Positions 35,250 through 46,993 of a DNA stretch of 64,000 nucleotides are shown here, in pieces. The stretch comes from Blumeriella jaapii (taxonomy: Eukaryota > Ascomycota > Leotiomycetes > Helotiales > Drepanopezizaceae). A program made the translations under genes and the position numbers. The notes beneath the pieces are model-generated. The model saw only the letters and a list, made by a program, of their open reading frames with translations, was not told the DNA's origin and made no database searches. How positions within the stretch are numbered: position 1 is the stretch's first letter; the number at the start of each line of letters is the position of its first letter. The stretch lies in assembly GCA_009599575.1 (NCBI GenBank), contig VWND01000075.1, forward strand, positions 1 through 64,000, given 5' to 3'.

Positions 35250-36045
35250 ATGGACCCCTCCCACGGCCCACAGTCACGCCTTCTCTCGTCTGTCGAACTG
35301 ACACTGCCCGATTCACTAGAATCGCCTAAAATCAGTGAATCCTGTCCTAGCACCACCACCACCGTGCCATTCACAGTCATAGACCCAGTCACAGATTCCA
35401 CGGACGACGCTTATAAGACCGAGACATCGACTTTCAAACCGACAAAGCGCAATAACACTAAAAACGCATCTACAGGCACAAAGGGTCTCCACACCCTTAG
35501 CCAACTCATCTTCAGCTCCGAAGTGGCCGAGAGCAGTACCACAGGAGAAAGAGAGAGGCCTATCCTAAGCTCTGCCGCACTCGTTGTACAAGGCGACAGA
35601 GAGCAGATGGAGACGACTGGGGGACTGTACGCGCTACCGGGCGTGACAGTTGCGACTGAGCAACTGCACGTCCCGGCAGCCGCTGTCAAAGTCGCTGCTA
35701 GAGGGTGTTACAACGGAATTTGGTGTTGTTGTCAAGTGTGTCTCCGCGCCCCGGTTCCATAAATACAGATGAAATTTGACAACAGAATTCTCAACTGACA
35801 GCAAATAATAGTGCCGCAAATGGACTTCGTCGTCTGGCCCCAAGTGTGTCCGAGCCATCGCCACAGGCGTCAAGTCCCCCGAGTTTAAGCCCTGTGGGCA
35901 CTCGAAATGCAGCCTCTGCGATGATCTGACCGATGCAGGACGAAAGGAGATACTGAGAAGTGGGCGACCTCGGGAGACCGAGGCCCTGTTTTCTGTGGTG
36001 AGGGAGGCCCAGGTTGGAACGAATGACAAATCAGTGTGGTTCTAG
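35250..36045 (+). CDS. Cysteine-rich zinc-ribbon-like protein, paralogue B (two exons)
   Basis: Exons 35250-35735 and 35812-36045, with a 76-nt GT-AG intron containing ctgacag, encode 239 residues. The N-terminal 150 residues are Ser/Thr-rich and poorly conserved. The metal-binding pattern is W159 C160 C161-x-C163-x2-WT-x6-C174-x15-C190-x-H192-x-KC195-x2-C198, then DLTDAGRKEILR and a further charged tail. Spacing matches paralogue A almost exactly, and the intron falls at the same phase-0 point, directly before the third cysteine. The two genes lie in tandem, about 660 bp apart on the same strand, which indicates an old local duplication. The longer C-terminus and the absence of the second intron distinguish B. 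No secretion signal was seen; function unknown. Confidence 0.65.
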
Positions 36046-37019
36046 ATCGACGGAAGAGAAGGCTCTGGAGAGTAGGTGAAGGGCATGGGATTACTAAGTC
36101 ATTCAATAGTCGGGGGATGAATGACAACATTTGAATGCAGAGGTGTTGACTTGACTGCAGACGAACTTTTGAAGCCTGGAAATACAAAGCTGGACGACAT
36201 GCCAGTACATTGTCTCGAGTATGCTCAGGCCTCGAAGTATTTGCACCTGAAGGCGGATGTTCCAGCCAACTACTACTTGGCTGGAGGCCGAATAATCTTT
36301 AGAAGCAGTCGAGCGGACTTGAAAAGACCAAACAGGACTAGAGATCTGACAAGGCAATTTATTTAAAGACAAGTGATGTCCGACAATCAAAAAATGCACC
36401 TTTTGAGGAATTGAAAAATTAGTCTTACTATTGCGGAGAGAAGAAAAGTGTCGCAAGACTTGGGAGCAGAACAAAAGTGTTCAGAACTTGGTGAGCAGTT
36501 CCCACCCCAAGAACATCAGTAAGACTGAAATAGGTATGCAAGACACAGAATCTGGCAGGAGTCATAGACACTGGAAACTTTCAGCACAAATGACCCAAAA
36601 TAAGCCCACAAGACACCAAAGAGTCTCCTTCCTTCCCAAATAAAGGGCACAAGTCAGACAGACTTTAGAGGTTGTCGAGGACTACCGAAATCAATCAGGA
36701 TCTTATCATAAAAGACCCTCCTGGGAGTGGGAAGTCATTGGCAGAGCCTTCGCCTGGCCAAGATCAAAATCGATAGAGGATTCCAAAAATAGCTTGAAAG
36801 AGAGCCTTAAACCAAAACTGAGATACGCAAGCCCTTGGCGATGCCCATTTTGTTGGCAGCACACAGAAAGTAACAAGAAAGCAAGAAACGACAACAGTAG
36901 GACACCACAGGTATAATATCTCAACCAAGTCAATCAAAGTGGACATACAAGAACCGAGATATTGATGTTCCTGAAATTTCCAAACACACAATTGGACCCC
37001 AGAGCATAAGAAAACGAAT
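36046..37019. other. AT-rich spacer, no gene recognised
   Basis: An open frame at 36121-36366 plus and a few others lack motifs. Nothing was supportable. Confidence 0.3.
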
Positions 37020-37953
37020 TAATATAAAAGTAAAGTGAGCCGGATTGAAGTCGCGAGGCGCAAACACGTTGCTTTGGTCCTTTTGGGCGTCAGGTAAGAA
37101 GATATGCCTGCTGGGAGCCTCTTTACTTTCCCCACAGTATTTGACGAGAGAAGAATGCCGAAGTCTCGGCACGGGTGTGAAAGACTACAGCCATCTCATT
37201 TCGCAATCCACTGTATAGCTAGTGCTGTCGGCCAAAGACTCCATCGTTTGTATGCACAGTATGCTATCGCCGATCATATAGACACGCTTCACAACCCATA
37301 CGGGTCCCTCTGGATATCCAGCCAGTGGCACAGATGTATTGTACTTCTTCTCGGACTGGTCGCCAGTGTGTTTTGGACTCGAGCAGTTGGAGGTCATCGG
37401 CATTTCTGTCCAGACTTCCAGGCTCTACCAGAGGTATCTACCCACCAAGTACGAGTTACTTGGGAGGGTATGCAGCGTGTTCAAGCAACTGGCTTCCCCA
37501 GCGATCGTTTGGTTCGTGTCTTCCGAGAATTTGTATTGCAGTGTAAATCCTATCGTGCCTTCTACGCCAACAACAGCTCAACAGATAAGGCGTATAAGAA
37601 CATGGGAAGCATCCGCCTTTGCAGGCTGGGAAACTGCAGATCAAGGCGAGGGTCCTTTCACTAGAATACCAACAAGTTAGCTGTGCTCCAAGTGCCACAG
37701 GAGCGATCATAAATTGGAAACCGAATTGCGGTTATACACTCTACCTTATAATTCACTTGGATATCGCAAAGGCGGATCTGATAAACCGAGTATTATGCAA
37801 GCTCTGTGGAGATCAATCGACGCGCTTTTAGCATTGTCGTTGCTCAGATCGAAGGTGTCATATTGCAAGTTGTTGACCTTAGAGAAGTCAACAATCGCGT
37901 TAGCGGCCGGAAAATTAAGCCCGGATCGACAATCTGTTATCCACTCTATCTGA
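37020..37953 (+). pseudogene. Broken gene remnant with RIP-compatible TAG stops
   Basis: One plus frame reads KVSRIEVARRKHVALVLLGV up to a good 44-nt intron (gtaagaag...ccccacag, ending 37138). It continues YLTREECRSLGTGVKDYSHL, ISQSTV, stop, LVLSAKDSIVCMHSMLSPII, stop, TRFTTHTGPSGYPASGTDV, YFFSDWSPVCFGLEQLEVIG and on to a stop at 37680. A further coding-like stretch in another frame follows (LRLYTLPYNSLGYRKGG, 37714-37953). Both internal stops are TAG and fit CAG (Gln) codons hit by C-to-T change in a CpA context, the signature of repeat-induced point mutation. No family was recognised. The coherent, protein-like sequence across 650 bases is the evidence that a gene once existed here. Confidence 0.45.
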
Positions 37954-38713
37954 CAGGCTTTCAGCCAAACAATAGTTAGCTGGCTTTATCTGCAATTGTG
38001 ATTGGATGGGCTGCAGGAATTGGGATGGCTCAATGCAATCGATATAATGCCAAAATTCATGCTGACACTTAAATAACAAGGAAGTACGTGGAAGCGATAG
38101 CTATTAATACGACATTGCAAAGTATATACTTAGTATCCAAGTAAGTAAGTATGTGTCTTCTTACTAGGGAAAGCTCAAAGGCGCTGCTTCTCTGAATGAA
38201 AGAGCCAAATCTACATGTTATCAGCAGGCAAAAGCATCAATACTGTACAGTGCAGTACTATGCATCAAAGAGGGAATTGCCCCTTGAAACGAGAGGTAAA
38301 AAAGTTATTAGGACTCATTCTTGATTAAGCAACGGCGTAATATAAGTTTGCTATGAATGAGTACTGTAAAGTAAGAAGAGAACTTGGGAGGACGCTGCAG
38401 GGAATTCAATAAATATATCCAAAGATATTTGATACTACAACGTTACAAATTATCTATCCCAGGGCAACATAGATATTGCCAATGTGCCAAATAAATGGAT
38501 GACATTGGAGCTGTAACCTCCAGCTCCTTTACACCTTGCCGGAGCAGTTCAACAGACACGAGATGGACTGTGAGATTGCATCGTATTGCCATTAACGCTT
38601 TTATCTACCACTCCGAAGCTGTCTCAAAAGTGTCGGCGCATACTTTACGGCAAGCAAACCGATCGCCACGTAAATTACCAGCCACAGGTAAGACCCAAGC
38701 CCCGACTTCTCTT
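37954..38713. other. AT-rich spacer downstream of the FKBP gene
   Basis: About 760 bases, no gene recognised. The part next to 38714 is the 3' UTR of the FKBP gene. Confidence 0.35.
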
Positions 38714-39351
38714 TTACAATTCGTTGTGCTCCTGTCCATCTCCGTCAGTGTCTGAGATAATGACCTTCACAGCCTCGGCGGCCTCAGCGATCTTGTTCTC
38801 GACAGCGGCCTTGATACCTTCAGTAGCCTTCTCGGCGGACTTGGAGACCTTCTTCTCGACAATTTTCTCTGGCTTCTTGACGCCCGCGATACCCGTCAAC
38901 TCAGTCTCGAAGACTTTACGTCTCGTTAGCTATACTGCCGTGTTCGCTGAGAGGGGGGAGGGCTTACTCAATGTGCTGCCAGCGGGGATGGGACCTTGGG
39001 CTCGGTTTCCGTAACCAAACTCGGGGGGGATGGTAAGGGTTCTCTTCTCGCCAATGCACATGTCCAGGAGGTTCTCGTCCCATCTGTGCCAGTCAGTTTG
39101 TATCCCAGGAAGCCTACAATTTCAACACACCCTTTGATAACTTGTCCATTGCCGACGGTGAAGTCCAATGGGTTCCGCTTATAGCTGGAGTCGAACTCAG
39201 AGCCGTCAGACTGCAGCGTTCCTCTGTAGTGGACAGAGATCTTGTCGCCGCGCTTGGTCTTGCGATCGCATTCAACGGCACGAGTGACATCGATTGTGAC
39301 TTCGGCAGCGAGGGCTGCCGTGGCCAGGGAAACGAGGGTGAGAAGACGCAT
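38714..39351 (-). CDS. fpr2: FK506-binding peptidyl-prolyl isomerase of the ER (FKBP2/Fpr2-like)
   Basis: Peptidyl-prolyl cis-trans isomerase that assists folding of secretory proteins. Minus-strand exons are 39351-39131, 39083-38968 and 38913-38714, with GT-AG introns of 47 and 54 nt. They encode 178 residues. The protein has a signal peptide ([20 protein letters not shown]). The FKBP domain comprises [40 protein letters not shown], then [40 protein letters not shown] and [10 protein letters not shown] Lys/Glu/Ala-rich helical extension and a C-terminal HNEL, an HDEL-type ER retrieval signal, complete it. The FKBP core carries the usual aromatic pocket residues (Y in VHYRG, F in FDSS, W in GWDE, Y in FGYG). 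The gene is intact and sits in a GC-richer islet within the AT-rich island. Confidence 0.93.
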
Positions 39352-40826
39352 GGTTGTGGCAGGCCTGTGTGGGAGTCAGCGGTGATGTTCTACTAAGGGA
39401 ACGGGGTGTCGAGTGGATCATACCTTGTAGGTGCAAGTGGTGGGAAATCGGATAAGAACTCTTGTTCTTTCGAATAATGGCAACGAGATGAAGATCTGAA
39501 GATCTGGAGATCTGGAGATGTAGCTTCGAGACACTGGCGGATCATTGTTGGACCGCAACGCTATACGCAACGGGTTTAGCTCCTGCGGTAGAAGACTTGG
39601 CATCTAACATCACTTCGCTCTTCCTCCTCTCCTCTTCTCCTCTCCACCCATTCACCTCTACACGTCGCCTCTCACGATGTCGACGACGGCGACATCAACA
39701 GAACACCTCTCGCTAGTGAGAGCATGAGAACACAAGATCATGAGATTCTGTATTTGGCTGAGCGCCATGCCTAGAGGCACAGCCACTAGGATCAAACAAT
39801 CACTCCTGTCGGGCTAGGCCCACTGCTGCTATTCCTGTGAAGGCTGGTGACAATCCTTTCGGCCCACAACCAGTGTTTCAGCTGGACCAGGCCATGGCAG
39901 CATCAATCTATCTGTTTCATCCAAGGCACCAGCTTTTCCCTTTTTTTGGTTGTTGATTGTTCAATTTGTTACCATCTTTTCCAGTGTGTTACGCTTTGAG
40001 TTCACCCTTGCTTGGCGGAGAGAGATATTGTCAGCCTCGAGTAAAGCCCCAGAGGGGCTTGCGGTTTGCTATGTGCTGTCCCTTACCCTGCCACGTTCAC
40101 CACAGCCCCGGGGATTGGGCTCTGCTCCGAGTGCCTCGTGCTGTACGTACAGTACAGTACAGTACTGTACAGCATCAGCGGTCCCCCCCGGCCAACTGCT
40201 GGCGTCTGTTACCCGTCTACATTTCAGTTAGGCCCCCATTTGACTCGATAGACGCGGCACACTTCTGTCAGTGCCTGTGTCACGTATGTCTCTCTCACAG
40301 AGTCGACCTAAGGTTGATTTTGCAGAGCTGCCTTGAACCGGTCAATCCCCTTTCTCCTGCCCGTTCTATCCTCGAGTCGAAAGCTCTCACCGAAGGCTCC
40401 AAGTCTCTATGTGACTCACGCACGGATAAGAAACGCGTCGGTGTGTGGAGGCAAACTGGCGGGGCTTATTTCTGTCCACGAGTCTTGGCGTTTATCTTTG
40501 GGGCAGGAGAGAAATCACATTGTTCCATGCTGTCCAGGCCTGCCATGACCTTAAGCTTTAATTGACGGGTGGGGGTTGTGGTAGGATTCATGCCACCTTC
40601 TTTAAGTATACAATTTCCAAATGGGAATCCTATAAGTATGCTTGTCTTTCCCACCAATTTCTATCTTTCCAAAGCACATTATCTAGATCCTCCTGTTTCA
40701 TCACGCCCTTCGCACTCTGTACTACACATTCGTCCTTTGCACTAGCGGAAACAAACAAACAACACATCTCCCGACCTAGTACAGTTTTAATCCGAGTCCT
40801 ATCAAGTGACGTTCACGTTCACGGAC
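39352..40826. other. Divergent intergenic region FKBP / small basic protein
   Basis: About 1.5 kb. It includes a pyrimidine-rich tract (39615-39655) and a GTAC-rich run (tacgtacagtacagtacag..., 40143-40170). An open frame at 39957-40565 plus has no recognisable motif, so I do not call it. Confidence 0.35.
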
Positions 40827-41375
40827 ATGTCGCAATCAAATTCTCGCCGTGCCTACACTATAAAGCCTTCCGTTATACACTCTCGCTCTTCATCTAGCAA
40901 TTCCAGCATTTCCTCTCACCGATCTTCTTCAGAAAACAACAGAACCACAATGGCGAATAGAGGCTTCGAGGATAGAATCGAGCGCAGAAGGGTCATAGAT
41001 AATGGTTCGTAACGCATTACCCCTCCTGTTTTTCTTCTTTTTACCACCGCTAATGATACCATTGCTTCAGATAATCACTATATCACTACTATCACCTCTC
41101 GCGACGGCAAAACCCATATTCATCACCAAGCCAAGCTGATTTACGACCGAGACGCTCCTCTTCTTTCCAAAGCTACCTCTGATGATTACAGACGAGAAGA
41201 GCGTGAGCGCCATGAACGGAGACTGCGCCAGGAGCGCAGAGCGACGAGGATGAAACGTTTCCATGGCCTACGAATCAGGCATTCGCGGGCCACATCACTT
41301 AGGGCGTACGACTCTTTGCCATGTTGCCAAGCGCAAGGTCCTCAGGCGCACGCTTTACTTTACACTGCTGCCTAG
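40827..41375 (+). CDS. Hypothetical small basic coiled-coil-like protein (two exons)
   Basis: Exons 40827-41004 and 41071-41375, joined across a 66-nt GT-AG intron containing gctaatg, encode about 160 residues. The N-terminal half is Ser-rich (SRSSSSNSSISSHRSSSENN). It is followed by ANRGFEDRIERRRVIDN-D-NHYITTITSRDGKTHIHHQA and KLIYDRDAP. A highly charged stretch, DDYRREERERHERRLRQERR, is likely helical. No family, signal peptide or membrane segment was recognised. The second exon could end earlier if a further intron exists after RHSRAT. The clean splice signals and the coherent protein across the intron are the support. Confidence 0.55.
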
Positions 41376-44300
41376 ATGCGCGGTTTTTTTTTCTGGCTGC
41401 AAGCGGCAATCACTTTGGTGGTGGTTGGCGTGTAGGGCGGGCCCTGGCGGCCTGGGATGGGACAGTCGGATCTTTTGACATCTTCTTAGCATGTATGGTG
41501 TTTGACATTGTTTGGGCAGTTCACCCTCTTCCTTTACCCGTTCGGTAGATAGGATGTTTGTAATGTACTACATAACAACTTTACAATTGTTGGAAACTTA
41601 TCCTTCTCCCCGTTCTGTTTCAAACTTTCGCTTTCTTGATGTGGTGTCATTTAGCCTGCCCAACAACTGTTCCTACAGTACTTACCCATTCAACAACCCG
41701 GTGTTAAACAAGGAGAGAATTTGAAGAAACAATTTGACTCCACAAGCGACTCAGTCTGTACCAATACGAACAGAAAATCCATCAGGATCTAGAGTTAAAT
41801 TATTACGGGTCGCTGGAAAGGAATCTACTCCCGCGAGCTCGGAATTTAAAATTCCAGGCATTATCCTGCCAAGCGCATGATTGTATGTAGCCTTAGGGCC
41901 TGACACGCTCCTACTGTACCTCATCTTGCACGTCTTCCCGAATAGCGCATATTTCCACTGGGCAATGTGTAGCAAGCTAAGCAAGACACATCAGCAAGCG
42001 AATTTTTTATAGAAATCCAGCCCGTCTTCGTCCTTAAGCAGCCAGAGAATTGGTACCAAGACACACAGCCACGGGATCGAGACAGACCGGCATGTGATCC
42101 TGCAAATATCAAGCCTTGTCCGTCGACTCGGCGGTAGTGTGTTTGCTACCTTCTTCTTAAGGCCAGGTCGGATCCTTCGATTCTTATCTGTTGACCGCTT
42201 CATCGCTCCACACACTTTGCTCTACTTTTTAGCGCTTAGAACCCCGTTTAAACAGCAGTAGAGATCCTGGCAGCAATTCGGAATACGTTTCTAGAGCTAT
42301 GGGTGGTCTGCGCTTGGGCTCCGCCTCGTTGTTGGGTTATATTTGGTCGCGTGGGGGGGGGGCGAGCCAAGGTATTTCTGATTTAGTTGAGACAACGGTC
42401 ATTTCACTCTAGTGCTTCGCTATTCAAGATTGTGATGCAGGAATGATACATATTCTTAGTTCAAAGGGAAGAGGCTTTGATGTATCCATTTCGTTGTAGA
42501 AAGGTTGATTACTAGCGTAGTGACGCAAACAGTTTTCGAGGCGAAAACTCTCACACTCACACTCGCTTCACTGGGATGATTTTCCTGTAAATCTAGCTCG
42601 GTAAGTACTGATTGAAAGCCTTTCGATAGACTCACGTGCTTAGAGTGTCTATCTCAGGAATTTATTTAATCTCTTTCTATCTCTCTATAACATCTAAATC
42701 CAACATCTGGACCAGGACCATGATAGATTCTGCTGATTGCTTCTCGAAAGAGTAAGCTTCGGAACTTTCCTCGATAATTTCAATATACATACACGGTTAT
42801 GAGACTCTGCGTTTTTTGAGAGGAGTAGACTTCCTGTTCTTGAGCCAAGGCAATCGTGAGTGGACAAGTCTTGCTTGTTGCTTGTTGCTTTTGAGATGTG
42901 ATAATGGGATGACAGTAGTTGACAGCCGACAGTATCAACAAGTATAGCAGCACCCAGAGCATTTAGCCAGTCGTGAGTGATACCACTCGGTACATAGGTA
43001 GTCCCTTTCTGTGCAAAGAGCTTATATACCCTCATGAGCGTCTGATATTCAATTTTAACTTTTGTGGAATGGGGGAGGATTTCTTCTATTTTCAACTGCG
43101 CCTTTTTGGCTTGACTGAACGGTCTGCATGACCCAAGGAAACACTCAGCTTCAACAGCATTGTCACTTTTATCTTTTCGAAGGTGGCTTTACAACACAAT
43201 GGAAAACCATCCCGCCTGTAGGGGAAGGGCTCAAATAGCGGACCATTTGTCATATATTTCTTTTACAAAACTGCTTTCTCGAGGGTCTCTTGTATGTAAA
43301 AATCCCCAGCTTAACACGTCTCCAATGCCTTGTGGGAGGCTTGAGGTTGCGCAGTTTCACTGCCCCCTCTAGACGTTATATAACATCATCATCATCATCA
43401 TACTTGCTTATACCCTTCATGGAACTGAGTCGTAAAGATCGAGCAGACTGCTGTTCAATCTTCGGAGTGCACCTGCCGATTCAGCCTAACATTTCAATTG
43501 CTCAACTTCGCTATTCCTCGCTTGCAAGCCCTCACTTTGGCTCTTTGCAGAGGTCCAAGCTTAATTTGGAAATGCCTTTGCTCACAATTCTCTGCAATTT
43601 AGACAACCATCTGCTACAAGCCTTGAGGGATAACTGTGGCGTGTCTCCAACGACTTTCTATGAGATTACTACATGATTTCCTAGATTTGAAGCATTATAC
43701 GCAAGACTGGCAATAGTAAATCAATCAAACTCCTTGCCAGAAACGGTTGAATACAATATAAACAAAGAAGGCTTACTTAAGTGAGTGGACGATGCCTGAT
43801 CTTAGTAGCCGGTTGAAGTTATCAAACGGATTCCTATGTAAAGAAGCATATCGATGTTTAATTTCGTAATTGACAACAAAATCAATCAGCGATGTATTTA
43901 CAGTCACCGGAAATGTACCTCTGTGCTTTTCTATATCCAAAGTCTCCTATTTCAGCTATCGAGACTGTGTGACGGCCCAAGAATCACCCGGGCCAACAAG
44001 TGGTGCACCGCTTTACCACTAGGCCAACTGACCAAAAGGTACAAGAATAGATTGGAAGTCTATTCTACGATACATACTATTCAAGAGTTCCGAAACTACC
44101 CTAGGTACCACCGCAACAGACTGTCTTTAAATCTTATAACACTCAATTTCTTATGTTTTACAGTCAAGTGATAAATGAGGCCCCGGAGTTTACATTGAAG
44201 CTCAGTAGTATAACACATCGACAGCGTATTATTTGTTGACGGCAAATAATCAGCCGTAGACCTCCAACTAGCGTTATACACATCAGGCAAGAAGTATCTC

Positions 44301-46993
44301 AATCCATTATGATAATTTCAGTTATGAACAAAACATGCAAACCACTGACACAGATACACTATTTATTTTTTTCCTTGAATAATATCAATTAGATTCGACT
44401 TCTCCTTTTGGATCTCAAGTGGCGGTAAAGTCGAAGAATACGTGAGCTCTGAAGTTTTATATCAACGAACCAATCTGAAAAAACCGATATTGGTTATTCA
44501 CCAATTTTCCATCGAAGTTTATTCGCTACGGGCTAAAGGGGATGATGAGTCATTGGGCGTCGTCCTGAAACGTTTTCGATAAATAGCACTCCCTTTCCTA
44601 TATCTGTCCTCATCACAGCTCTCGTCTTCACTTCTGCTTCGGTGGTAGAACCTCAGTAGGGGTCACGTGGGGTAAGGTGACACGCGATTGTGCACCATTA
44701 TCCTATGTTCTTGCATTCGTGCACTTAATAGAAAAGCATACAGAATTTAAACAACGAATGAGACTAGTCTTACTGTGTCACCAACCCGTGATACCACCAG
44801 CATCGTTGTGGGTAGCTCCCAGCTTGCTGTAGCTGCTACCATGTCCCGGAAGAGAAATCTGGAAAAGCACACAAGAGTTGCTGTAAACAATAGCAACAAG
44901 ATTGATATTAACAGCAGAAGAAGTGATGGCCAAGCTAATGGTGTTTAGGATTACTACAGCCTATGCTTGTTTAGCATGTTTGCTCGATCTGTCTTACCTA
45001 TATTTGAGGTGCGCCAGACTCCCATAATTGATTTTCACCGAGTATAGACTTTCCCATGATTCTAAGAACTAGCGATTTGAAATTCTGCACAACACATGTT
45101 ACACGGAAGAGATCAAACAGATCTACATGTGCGTGCGTGCGTGTTTTCATTCCTGAAGGTCCGTAACAGTTACTTCCGGATGAGGCAAGTGCGAGTACCT
45201 ATACTTTCAATGCTGCTGATTCAAAATGCTTTAGTAGGCAAAGTACTGAGAATATAGAGATAATGACACTTATTCTCGTCTGGAAAAAGCCAAAAACGAT
45301 TTCCCTGTGCAAAGGAGGAAAGGCCATTTTGGCGGCTTGACGTTGAGTCATCCCCACGCTGTTATTCTTTTATGATAGATGGCCGTCGTAGTATAAAATA
45401 CATGTCAAAGGATTCAAGTTTTCTCTTCTACAATTTTTGAACGCCAATACCACGGCTGGAAAACTGGATGATGTTCTGGTTTCTGCTTTGAAAAGATTCA
45501 AAGTCATATTAAAAATTGTGCAACTGAATTTCAGATGATACTTAATGAGGAAATGTTTTAATGATGACTTTTTGACAGGATCAGCCGAGAGTTCCAGTTA
45601 GCTTGACAATGTGACAAAATTGACAGCGAAACTAGACCCCCCCTCAGTGACCGACGTCGGCGCACAAAAAATTATATTCCCCTATAAGATTACCAATTTT
45701 CTTGTTATCGTGTACATCCAACGAGCCCATGAACTTACGTCGCCTTTCAATGCGTGCGTTTCTAAGTGAAGCTGGGGAATTTAATTGACTTAAAAGTGCC
45801 AGGTTCGAGTCCTGGAAATTTTTCTCTTCCTTCTGCGCTTTTACAACCTTGATTTTTTTGGTAGTTCAGGGCTTGTTTATCTAGATGCACATTCATTGTA
45901 TACATGACAACAACTTCTGAGGATATCTTAATTGCAAGAATTAAACCCCAAGACCTTAATTGTAAAACCTTTCTTGTGAAAGCAAGCTGCCGAGAGGTTG
46001 CAATTAGGCAGTTCGTACTTGGTCTACCATCGAAGCATCTTGCCATCTGCAGAAGAACCGACACAGTGCCCTCACTGGAATGCATCCTAGGTCCTTTTAT
46101 AGAAACTTCCTGCACACTATTGGGTTCTCGTTAAGCAACCGATATGTCAGATGACGAAGCCTCGTACGGAAGACATCCTTAACTATAAATTCTACTGTAG
46201 AACGAAACAGCGGTCCTAACACCCGAAGCCTCAATCTCAATGTCAACAGCAGCAACCACAAGACTCGATTGTAGCGTGAACGCGTCCTAAGCATATTGAT
46301 TTGAAATGCGTCTAAGACTTCCTCTGTGAGTCTACTCCGGGTTGAACTAGGCTGTGCTCGATATCGCGGAATATTATTTTTGAGGAAAAGAAGAAATTTG
46401 GACGCAGCGGTAATGACAAACCCTGTGTCTTGATGGCAACAGCTTCTTGATTGACAATGTTTTCCTAACCCCTCCCTACGAGAGAATCTCGGGAATGATT
46501 TTGAAAGCTAAGACTTCGAAAGCTACCCGCAAGCTTCAGCAGGACGAAACAAGTTCAACTCAAAAGTATACACCAGTTCACTTCACTAAATTTTATAAGT
46601 CTGATCCTTGCGCTAAAGAATGTCCGTCATGGTAACACTTGTGCAGACGCGGGCACAAGACTGAAGGTTGCGGAGGTGGTCCTTAAGCATCTGAATGAGG
46701 CCGAGGAGTACTCGGATAGTCAGGGAGGAAGACCCATGGACTCGTTCTCCTTGAATGGAGCCATCCGCAAAGAAGCCGGGCTTGATTTTGAGACAAACTG
46801 GGTAAGAGAAGGGATGCTTAGGTTGACGGAAAGTTGTGATGGACGTCAGTTGAAGCAGTGCACGCTAGACCTAACAAAGCGAGTGTCTTGGCTCACCGCC
46901 CGCGCGCCGTTTCTTTTTGCCGCGGCCTCGCAAAAGTTCGAGATCTTTTATTCTCCAGGTTTGAAAAAGGGTGCCCAGCTCCCAGCGCCCGCC
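41376..46993. other. AT-rich gene-poor stretch with tRNA-like relics
   Basis: About 5.6 kb without a confident gene. Short frames (42694-43095 minus, 43290-43676 plus) have no motif. On the minus strand at 44027-44017 lies tggcctagtgg, a good tRNA A-box, with a degenerate T-arm about 30 bases on. At 45799-45815 plus is ccaggttcgagtcctgg, a perfect T-arm stem-loop with B-box, followed by a T run. Neither folds into a full tRNA by eye. From about 46.3 kb the composition returns toward the genic level. Confidence 0.4.

Noticed and set aside
39957..40565. 202-codon ORF upstream of the small basic protein
   Set aside because: No motif or domain, and it runs over a GTAC-repeat patch; more likely promoter or UTR DNA.
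46676..46993. Upstream in-frame Met adding 106 residues to Utp4
   Set aside because: The family start MDIHRCRFVRFPPST is at 46994; the added part resembles no Utp4 N-terminus and is best read as 5' leader.
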